64,000 nucleotides of DNA, from assembly GCF_950023065.1 (NCBI RefSeq), contig NC_088677.1:31021230-31085229 (forward strand). Direction: 5' to 3'. The position numbers were made by a program, and so were the translations under genes. The notes below the pieces were generated by a model. That model saw nothing but the letters and a program-made list of their open reading frames with translations. It was not told the origin of the DNA and did no database searches. Each line of letters starts with the position of its first letter. Within the stretch, counting starts at the first letter, position 1. This document shows positions 10,521-20,900 of the stretch, one piece after another. The stretch is from Planococcus citri. Its lineage: Eukaryota > Arthropoda > Insecta > Hemiptera > Pseudococcidae.

Positions 10521-12815
10521 ATGGCCGATGAAAATACAATCGTTTTCTATTTCTCGCCGGTATCATTGTCGGAGATGGCTTTATCAAAACTGGCATTAGT
10601 GTGTTGGCGTCAGCAAGTCGCCGATCTATACCCGGATGTAGCCAGAGCGCTGTGGGCCAAATGGTTTACCGAACATGAATTCAGCATCAGCGATAGTTTA
10701 CAGTTGCCAAGCTTGATTCAAAACCTCGTAGATAATCGTATTGGAATGATGGGGCAGAAGTTGGAGAGATGTTTTAATAATTTGGAGAGGTGCTTTGAAG
10801 AAAAACTTCACAAGTTTGTTTTAATATATCTCGAATACGCGATTCTCGATTCGAATGGTGAAATTTGTTTGAAAAGAACCGCCAAGAATTTGCTGTCGAG
10901 TGGCCGATTGAATCCGGTGGACGAATACAAGCTAGCTTGCGCGTACTACCTCGAAGAAGATATCGAACGTTTGTGGCCTTCGGTTTTGGGAGATAGGAGT
11001 ATTCCTTTTGAATACGAATATTCCCGGTATCCTAGCTCACTGTATTATTGGACTTTTCGTTTGAGGAACCGACTCAATGAGATACCCGGCGACAAGCAAA
11101 AGTCGGCTGAATTTCGTATCTTATCATCATTAGAGATACCAATGGAATGGCCGGAAGTCGAATACTACTGGAGTAGGATAACCTCACGCCAACGAAAATC
11201 ACAAATGAATGTTATTTTCCAGGAAAAAAACGATGTAATTGTAAAGTATTTATTGCCGAAATTGAGCAAGGAGGAGTTGCAATATGTTCTGCAAAAAGCT
11301 ACTACGCCGACTCCGGCCGTCATTTTATGCAGTTTGGCAGCATTTCAGTCCCATTGCGATCTAGTCCTACAGGCGTGGAATTTTATGAAATGGTCCATCA
11401 ATGTTAAACAATTTATGCAAGTGTTGAGTGACTTGCAGAGATATTCGAATCAAGATCTTTCAGGTCGTACTGCTACTTTACTACACGATATATGGACCAG
11501 TGCTCCGGATGATTTGAAAAACAAAATTTCGAATTATATGGTGACCATTTTCTTCCGATCGATATCAATTAAACGTGTGCTCGCAGAATCCTGTGGTTAC
11601 GGCCGTAACGCGCAGATTTATCTTGATTTGATAACTAAAGTCGAATCTGAATCGAGAAAAACATTGTGGTTGGAAAACTGGCGCAAATTAATTATGGTTG
11701 TGAACGTCTCCGATTTGAAAAAACTCATGAATTTATGCTTCGAGAATGGAACCGATATGGCCCAGTTTAAAGAACATCACATGATGAATTACGAAATGCC
11801 ACGACGCCTCATCCGAAGTTCGCCATACGGCAATTCGCTCTGTACACGCCGATATTTCGATGCATTTATAAAAAAAGGATTATGCGACGAATTGATCGAA
11901 TACCTGAAATTTTGTTCTTCGGACGAAGAACGCGTGCGTAATTTAATGCGAGTAATCGTCGATACGAATAAACCTTCTTTGCATCAGCTCAAGTTTAACG
12001 CACTGGTGAAATTCAAAGCCTTTATCGTCAGCTCATTTGCGTCAGCGGAATTAGCCAACGAGTTTATCAAGAACATGATCAGCAAAAAAGTAGAGTCATG
12101 GTACGATTTTTTGGACAAAGGGTGCCTGAATAAAGCTAAAAATCTTTTCGAGTGTTTCCTGTCTTCCGAACCGGATTTATTAGCCGAGGCTAAGCAGAAA
12201 TGTTTCGAACGTTGTCAGATTATCCTCAAGAGAGTAACATTTCGCGTGTTTTATCCCAGGGTTTGGCAACAGTTTCTGAAATGGTGTGTTGCCAGCGAAG
12301 AAGACTTAACGATGTTCAAAAAATCTTTCCCAATCGATGATGTATTCAACATACTCCTCAACAAAGCGACTAGCGGACAGCTGATTCCAGTTGGTTTTGA
12401 TTATGATTCGTATGCACCTATGGCTATACCTTTAGAGCAATACCACACGTTCTCGATGAAGGGTCCGGATGATGTCATAGTGGCGGGTATGTCATCTGTG
12501 AATAACTTTTTACTGTGGTTATTCGAATCTTACGAAGTTACGCAAGCATTCAAGTTGAAGAAGATCAATGATTACAAGAACGCCAGCGCCATTGTGTGTA
12601 TGTTTAATTGGGAAAAGAGGACGACCATCGGCTTTATGTTGAACTGGTTTTTCGACAATCATGACGCAGAGAGGGATATTTTTTTAGCGAAAAATAGACA
12701 CATACGCGAACGATTAAGAAGTGATTTTTTGCGATGGTCTGAATCCGAAAGTGAAACAGAGGATGAAGAGACAGATGAGGAGACGGATGAGATGTACTCA
12801 GATAGAGGCTGGTAG
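10521..12815 (+). CDS. Orphan helical-repeat protein B (764 aa), paralogue of A
   Basis: Single coding exon of 2295 bp; family not recognised. The start at 10521 (MADENT) is preferred because a strong acceptor lies at 10448 and the frame upstream of it is intronic in character. Several degenerate repeats share a core with protein A: LMNLCFENGTDMAQFK, YLKFCSSDEERV, FLKWCVASEEDLTMFKKSF, FLLWLFESYE and MLNWFFDNHD. The motif QFLxWCxxxxExLxxFKKSF is common to both proteins. The N-terminal VSLSEMALSKLALVCW matches A's N-terminus in spacing. No membrane span or signal peptide. The C-terminus is acidic and Ser/Glu/Thr-rich (ESETEDEETDEETDEM), unlike the basic tail of A. Predicted all-alpha and soluble, perhaps a scaffold; this is inference. 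Confidence 0.85.
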   Translation: MADENTIVFYFSPVSLSEMALSKLALVCWRQQVADLYPDVARALWAKWFTEHEFSISDSLQLPSLIQNLVDNRIGMMGQKLERCFNNLERCFEEKLHKFVLIYLEYAILDSNGEICLKRTAKNLLSSGRLNPVDEYKLACAYYLEEDIERLWPSVLGDRSIPFEYEYSRYPSSLYYWTFRLRNRLNEIPGDKQKSAEFRILSSLEIPMEWPEVEYYWSRITSRQRKSQMNVIFQEKNDVIVKYLLPKLSKEELQYVLQKATTPTPAVILCSLAAFQSHCDLVLQAWNFMKWSINVKQFMQVLSDLQRYSNQDLSGRTATLLHDIWTSAPDDLKNKISNYMVTIFFRSISIKRVLAESCGYGRNAQIYLDLITKVESESRKTLWLENWRKLIMVVNVSDLKKLMNLCFENGTDMAQFKEHHMMNYEMPRRLIRSSPYGNSLCTRRYFDAFIKKGLCDELIEYLKFCSSDEERVRNLMRVIVDTNKPSLHQLKFNALVKFKAFIVSSFASAELANEFIKNMISKKVESWYDFLDKGCLNKAKNLFECFLSSEPDLLAEAKQKCFERCQIILKRVTFRVFYPRVWQQFLKWCVASEEDLTMFKKSFPIDDVFNILLNKATSGQLIPVGFDYDSYAPMAIPLEQYHTFSMKGPDDVIVAGMSSVNNFLLWLFESYEVTQAFKLKKINDYKNASAIVCMFNWEKRTTIGFMLNWFFDNHDAERDIFLAKNRHIRERLRSDFLRWSESESETEDEETDEETDEMYSDRGW

Positions 12816-14187
12816 CATCGAGAAGCGAACAAATGTTTTTTGTTAACCAAAACAAATATATTTTAGAATCTTAATTATAGGTGAAGATACCTATTTCAAG
12901 CGAATGCATATTTAGGTACCTACTTAGGTATTGTTGTTTATTTTTAAATAACGTCCAATTTATTGTTCAAGTCTGAAAAACTTGTTTTTTTAAATCATTT
13001 TTTACTTTTCATGTGATTTTGTTTGATGTTTTTGCGTCTTTTAATTTTGGATTTAAGAGAAAAACACTGATAGTTTTTATACTTTCTTTTTTCCTTATGT
13101 ACGTAAGATAATCTTAAGTTTGATTGGAATGTCTCTTTGCGATCTGTTTTTCCTGAGAATTTAAAAAGAAATTATAAATTTCGTTGAGATATTGTGTATT
13201 TGACTGTTGTAAAGTGACAAAAATTATCAATTTCATCGAAGAAATTTTCAAGCAATTTAGGTAATTGTAATTTTCTATCGTAAAGATGTTATTTATACCT
13301 AAGGCGTCTGTTCATGTTTTTTTTTCTTCAAATTTTGATGATTTGATAAAAATTGAGATGTGGATTGTTTTAACTTTGGTCGATGTCGCTATTTTCGAAA
13401 ACTGCATTTGTTTCTGACCTCGAAGCTTCGTTTTGACTTTGAGAGAATGATGACGAACGATCAAAATGATGCCAAATTCGAATTACAGACATCCATTTAC
13501 TTAGTGGAATACCTACGATATAAAAAATGCAATTTTGCGTCAACTTTTAAAAAATTCAAATTTTTTGGGGCAATGGTCATCAACATTTTTGCAGCTTTGG
13601 TCATTTTCAGTGATTTTAAATTTTAATGCTTCTTTTGAACGCTTTCAAATCATTTTTAAATTTTAATACGTTTAATTTTCCGTACATTGTAGTCTAGAAA
13701 AAAGTTATGTGCTATAAAATACCTATCATTTTGGGTGATTTCTTTTCAATAATTTCAATGAATTTTTGATAGTTTTTTTTTTACATGATTTTATGTTTAT
13801 CGCGTTCTTGACAAAGCAAAAGTTTTTGAAATTTATTTCGAAAAGTAATGATGGAAAAATGATGTTATTTTTCACGAGAAAAACTTAGAGTATGAGTATG
13901 GTGTATAATTACTGGCCTTGTAGTTCTGAAATTTCTGGGAAACAAAAATTATTATCAGTATGTTTCATGCTGAAATGATGAAAATATTTCAAATAGGTAT
14001 GCGGTCTTATGACACGAAAAGGTTAGTAATTGACTAATTTATTTGAATATTTTGAATCATGCATTTTTTTAAAGTATCAAAATATTCCTTTACTTTTATG
14101 TTTGCCAATGCAATTATTGCAATTTAATGACTCTGCGAAGGAAAAAATATGAATAATTTATCCATTCCACTGGAATGGTAGCAAAGA
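12816..14187. other. 3' flank of orphan gene B and intergenic DNA
   Basis: Holds the 3' UTR of orphan gene B, whose end I cannot fix because no well-placed AATAAA stands out. No other coding frame has supporting evidence. Confidence 0.4.
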
Positions 14188-14657
14188 AATTATATAAATT
14201 CCTGACAGTCTGATCACTGATGCACAACTCTTTGAATTCAAAATAAGAGAGAAAAATTCAACTTCTTGTCTTCTTCTGAAATGAAAATTGAAAACTGAAA
14301 AGTAATTTCAATAAATTTTCAAATTCAAAATAAAATAAATCAAAAATACACCAGCGAATGAAATGAATGAATTATGAAGTATTCTGTAATCTGTATTCGT
14401 CAATTATCAATTTTGTCATTCATAAATATTGTGGAAGATATTATATTTACGAAATATAAATTGAAATTCCTGACATTCTAAATTGTGATTATGCAACTCT
14501 TTTGAAATTTGAATTCAAAATAAGAGAGAAAAATTCAATTTCTTCTGAAATGAAAAGTGAAAACTGAAAAGTAATTTCAATAAATTTTCAAAATTATTAT
14601 TATTCAAAATAAAAATAAATATCAAAAATACACCAGCGAATGAAATGAATGAATTGA
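14188..14657 (+). repeat. Direct duplication (~190 bp, two copies) upstream of dos
   Basis: Copy 1 is about 14188-14374 and copy 2 about 14461-14657. Shared blocks in the same order are attcctgacatct-like, gaattcaaaataagagagaa, actgaaaagtaatttcaata and caccagcgaatgaaatgaat. The offset is 277 bp at the gaattc block and 282 bp at the ccagcg block. Small indels separate the copies. Confidence 0.85.
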
Positions 14658-14992
14658 TGGTGCTTTCCAAACTTTCCGCAGTGCTTCGCCGCAGTGCCCA
14701 TGTGATTTAGATTTATTCATGACGTCACTGATATATTTATCATGATTCATGCAAAGTGCAAATTTCTTCTGTTGTTCTGCTTGTTTTGTCTGTCTCATTC
14801 ATCTGTTGCTCAAATGCTCACACGCAAATTACAATTCGATTCCCGTTTCTAAAAGGATGTATTTTATTTTAGAATTTGTTCGCGAGTGCCAAAATAATTC
14901 TTTTATTCAATCTTCGTGCTATCAATCAGTCAGTTCATTCAAACCTTTGACGAATCTTCTTGTTGCGTAGATGAAAGCTCATCGTAATCACT

Positions 14993-17900
14993 ATGATGTC
15001 CAATAAAGATAATTTCGAAACAGTCAGCGAAGGCTGGTTAACAAAATCACCGCCAACCACTCGAATATGGAGAGCTGTAAGTATATAAATTACTCATCTC
15101 GATGAAACTACTCAATATAATGTACGTAATTCGTATTGCATTATGATAACACTTCTATCACCCACCGTTCATTCATCTACACTCATCCTCTGTCTCATTC
15201 ATTCGTCGTTGTCAATTAATTACCAAAGCACGTGTATTCTTCGTATAAAATTACCCTCAGAAGTGGTGCTTTTCAAGTACAAAGTTCATCGAAGTAAAAA
15301 GAAAAACAAATTCAAGAATATGCGTAAATTCACAGAATTGCTTCGCTTATCTGCTCTATAACGATAGACAGTCCACTAACGAAGCTGGTTTATCGGTTAT
15401 GAGCTTATGACGGTTTATTTGTTGATAAATTTAAATGCAGACTGTTGAAACATCTATTAGCAAAACCAATTTATTGTCAAATGAAATGATTTATTAATCG
15501 AGGTGATTAGAGTAATTACGTCGGTTAATGTTCGATAACCTATGAATCATTATACTCGTTACCTTCGTACTTTTTTATCACTTTTCTGTGAGATTTCCTC
15601 GTATAATGAAGTTAACAACGATATTTTTTCTCTCTTCGAGAATAGGTATTACAAGTGCTGAATTTTTTCTATACTATTCGTCCTACGTATGGTATTACGT
15701 ATCTCATCGAAGGAAATCCTGTATTAGTGACTGATAAGAGTTTCGTATCTTCAATGTACAGACAGTGGAAGAAGATAAATTGACGAATGTTGCAGTGTAG
15801 CGGGTGTTTTCGATTATGATCCTCATTCGTAGGAATTTTAAAAATTTCCCAGTATTAGCGAGTATCGAATGTACTTTCAGTCACAGTTGTAATTTACGTT
15901 CGGTTTTTAATCAACCGATCATCCTTGAGAATTTCACTTCACCGATCTGCTGAACTGAAAGTAGGTAGAACGAATGTGTAACTGACCTAAAGTACATCGA
16001 TGACAAGAAATCTGCCAACTGGTTGTACTCGTCAGTCGTCGGATAATGAATCATTTATTCATGCGATTTCATCTTACGCATTTTTGCCCTCTTCTTATGT
16101 CTATGTGCCGTATGTGTTACACTCAACGACGATGTACACTGTACAGCAACAGTTCTTGAGTTGAGAATAAACAGTTAAAGGAGGGGGTTTATATATTTTG
16201 TAATTGACCACATGACCGATTACTCATAGGGAACGATGTACGTGCAATGTGTTGGTGATATGAGCAAGCTGAGGCAGAAAGATACCAGATGAAGGGTAAT
16301 TGTGAATTCATACTGAGTTAATTACAGTACCACTTGTTCGACGAGAGTATATGATTCATCGGGAAATGGTTTATGGTTTTCTTCAATAGGTACTTTTGTA
16401 AGGTATTCAACTTGTTTATAAACATTATACGCACATGACGTAGCCTGTTGCTACAGTCACCGGTCGTATAGTCGTATTCTGCGTAGATAGGTAAGGTGCC
16501 TGTACCTATAGTCGAATTTTTTCAACGTCAGCAAAAATAGGCAATTAATCAGAGTAGTTTTCCATTCGATCGCGATGCTAGGCTGTTTTCACGTCGATAA
16601 TGGGAAAATACCAGAATGTGAGGTTTCTTAGTCTGTCATGGTGACCGTGTTTTTCTCTTTTTAGCTACCTATTTATAACTTGTAGGTAATACGGTTTGCT
16701 GCGGTGTAATCGAGCCGTGAAAATTCGTTCATTTGTGGTACTTTTCACTAAATACATACAAGATGGAAAGTGTCCGTGTGATGAAAGTGAGAGTTGTCTG
16801 TGTGACCTGTTGAAAATGTATACCTATCTCATATATCTCGGGACTGGTCTATTGGGAATTTAAATTTAATACCAGAAAATAAAATTGTTGAAGGATTTAA
16901 AATTCATTTTTTACAAGGTGTAGTTTGAGAGGTAAAATTTAGGAGTTCTACGAACCATATTTTGCATCATGTTTTTCTCGAATGTGACTTTATAATTTTA
17001 TTATTTAATTGATGAAATAATTTTTACTTTTTTTTTTCAGCGATGGAGAAGAAGATGGTTTATATTACGACATTCTGGGGAATTACCTGGTCAATATTTT
17101 CTCTTTTACTATACCGATAGGAACTGTAGAAAATTGAAGGGGCAAATCGATCTGGATCAATGCGAACAGGTAATTTTTAACGATTAACACAGGGCACTGG
17201 ACTCGTACTCGGTTACTTATGGGTGCCATTTAATCGCACGACCAAAAAAACAAGTATCACGACAAGCGTTTCAAAGTTTCACGGCTGAAAAATGCATTCC
17301 CGACCAAAAAAGGTTTACCCGACCAAAAATGGTTTCGCACGACGAGATAAGTCATTCAACAACAAATAAATAAATTCACGACATTTTATTACTTTCACCT
17401 GTCATTTAAGGGGAACAACGACGACATTTCAAAGTCAGAAAAATACATATTACCGACGAAATTAAAAATTTAAAAAATGCTAAAATTTGATTGGAAATAC
17501 AAAAAAAAGGTTAAAAAACCAAGTACGAATAAATATTCATTGAAGTAGAAGGGCTTTTGTAGCCTTTGTGGGTCGGCCCCTCTTCCTTTTCTGCCCCAAT
17601 GGAACGCCTATTATTTTTTTTCAAGTTGGCATTTGAAAGTTTCGATCCAGATTTAAGGTACTTGAAATTATTTTTTCGAAATTTTGAAAATGTGTATTGA
17701 AGATCCACATCAGGGTCTCGGAAAACATTTTTATCATATTTTTAATTTTAAGTCATTCCCTTTTTTATCCATATGCATTTGAAAAAACAAAATTATAAGA
17801 CCTTTTTGCAGTGACTTTTTTTTGCGTAATTTTGGTCAAAACAGCTGGAAATAATTATGTGAAAAATCATATTTTTTCCAGTACTCTTTCAAAAATGATG

Positions 17901-20900
17901 AACAAGTTGAAGAAAAAGACTGAAACTAGTACATTTTCTCGCCAGATGAGTAAAACAAAGACTAAAATTGGAACATTAAAATTTGCGGGAGGGAAAATAT
18001 TTTAAAAATAGCAGTGAATTGGATTTTCATCTCTTGAAATCATGATAATTTGGGTGAAATTTTATTATTTTTTGTTCGTCGTGAATAATGTTATGCAGTC
18101 GTGTTTATTGTTATCTCATACTACATCCTCCGTCGTTCCAACCTACTTTACTGTCGGGCTTTATCCTGGCGTGAAAGTTGATATTTGATTGTCGTTCATT
18201 CAGCCTTTTTGGTCGTTACGTATGCTCGTCGTGATACTTGTTTTTTTGGTCGTGCAAAATATTAGTACCCGTTACTTATTAAGTATGTAGTTGAATGGCT
18301 GAGGTCGCCGTTTTTTTTTTTTTACAAATTTTTAAAAATTAATTTTTTTATACTTATATTTTGAAAAAGAAAACTTGAAAAAAAATCTAATCAATTCCTG
18401 ACATAATGTCAGACTTGAGAATTTTTTCAGTAAATGACAAATTTCTAGCATCTTGATGCCTATATTAGACTTTTATAACTTTTGAAGAAAAAATCGATCG
18501 ATTTTTAATGTTTAGAGTAGATTTGATTTTACAATATTCGGACTGACTTCCAAAAACTTGGAAAAAATTCCGATGAATTCTCGACATTGAGTTGAACTTG
18601 AACATTGTTTTAAAATTTTAGTCATGCCGAAAAGTCCCAAAAAGTCCTGTTTTTTGATAAAATTGTCAAGTTTTGCTTTTTACCATAAATTTTAAAAAAT
18701 TCTCAGTTTTCAACAAAATTGTTAAAAATTATTGTTTTTTTTTTCAAAAAATTGCAAAAAATCTCACATTTTTCAAAAATTGCCCAACTCTTTCTTTTTT
18801 GCCAGAAGTTGCCAAAAAAAAATTTTTCCCAAAAATTTTCAAAATTGTTCAACTTTTTAAAATTAAAATCTAAAAATTTTAATCTGTAGAGTTTTACAGG
18901 CATGAAATTCGGTCACGTAAAAAGTGACTTATAGTCACTAATTTCACTTGCAAGTCACTTTTGTCTTTATTTCGGCGAAAATGGCCAAAAAAAGTGACTT
19001 CGGTCACATTTGTCCAGTAAAACAGAAAAAGTGTAAAATTTTAGGAAATGACAAATATTTTTCATGAAAATCCTTCAGAATCATAATTTAAAAAAAAATT
19101 AAAAATCAACTGTTCAACATTTAAAATGGAAGACGACGTGATTGGATAGAACCGATATTTTCTAAACCATACAAAGGTAGATCGAAAGATTAGGCAAAAA
19201 TTTATCACCTGTCAGAATTTCAAGTGCTAAAGTGCCTTTTTCGATTTTTGGTGAATTTTTAAAAATCAAATTCAGGCCAAAAATGAGGGGAAAAAAATAA
19301 AAATCTTACCAAATTGACCAAAACACGCCAAATCGATTGGAAACTGTTTCAACCCGTTTTGAGCAGTTAGCAGATTTTTGAAACTCGAAATTTCCCAAGA
19401 TTTTATATCAAATGGAGATGGAAATCCGAAATTCATTCTGCGAACAAGTTTCAATACGCTACGAAATTGACTGCAGGTGGATTTCAAGTCGTTTTGGAGC
19501 CTCCAGCGGCTTTTTGAAAATTACTGGAGTCACCAGATTATTGAAACTTGATATTCCCACAACGTTTGTTTAAATGGAGTTTGCAAGCTGAAATTTACTT
19601 CGCAAACTAATTTCAACACGATATGAAGTTGACTGCATGATGGCTTCAAATGGTTTTGAAGCTTCCAGCTACTTTTTGGAAATTTCAATTTTCAAAAAAA
19701 CGCCATACAACCTTTCAAATAAAGTTGCTGGAGGCAGCAGTCGACTTCGTAACGTATTGAAATTAGTTTGCAGAGTAAATTTCAGCTTGCTAACCCCATT
19801 TGATGAAATTTTGAGGAAATTTCAAGTTTCAAAAATCTACTGAAGGCTTCAGTAATTTTCAAAAAATCGCTGGAGGCTCCAAAATTACTTGGACCCACCT
19901 GAAGTCGTCTTCAGAGGGTGTTAAAATTGGAGTGCATAGTTAATTTCAGCTTTCCATCTCCATTTTGAGGAAATTTCAAGTTTCAAAAATCTACTGGATG
20001 AGACTCCAGTAATTTTCAAAAAGTTGCTGGAAGCTCCAAAACGACTTGAAATTTACCTGCAGTCGACTTCATAGCGTATTGAAATTAGTTTGCAGAATTA
20101 ATTTCGGCTTTCCAACTCCATTTTGATGAAATTTTGTGAGAATTTCGAGTTTTAAAAATCTGCTGGAGGCTCCAGGACTACTCAAAACGGTTTGAAACAG
20201 TTTCCAATCGATTTGGCAGGTCGAAAATAGGGTATATCCCAAATTTCCGCTTTCTAGGTCAATTTGGTAAAATTTTGATTTTTTTCTCACATTTTGGCCA
20301 AAATTTGATTTTTAAAAATTCACCAAAAATCGAAAAAGGCACCTTAGCACTTGAAATTTTGACCGGTGAAATTTTTGCCTGATCTTTCGATCTACCTTTG
20401 TACGGTTTAAAAAATTTCGTTCAAGTCCTATGTTGGAACGCAAAATCTACGATTTTGGCTGACCTGTCAATCAAAATGGCCGCCATTTTGTAAGTAAGGC
20501 CACTTTTTTTTAGGACAAGGGCTAGAGAAATGTTCCTTAGGACTCCCCCTTTAAGAAAAATTGTCCTGGAGGATCGACCCGGCGGGGGGGGGGGTGCAAT
20601 AGATTCTTATGCGGGCTCCCCGACTAACATTTCGTAATATACCTATTTATACTTTGCTCTCATTTCTCAAAATTTTGGTCACTTTTTTGCTGTTTTTCAG
20701 TCACTAAAAAAAATTAAATAGTGGATTTCATGCCTGGTTTTATTTTTTTTTTTTGTGATTTTTTTTGCATAAAAAATGTTTTGCTCAAGTTTCTTCATCT
20801 TTTTGGTTACTTTTTCTATCTTTTTTGGCCAACTAATGTTTTTTGTTTTTTTTTTTTTTTGAAAAAATTTAGTGCGTGCTGTAAACGACCCAGAAATCAT

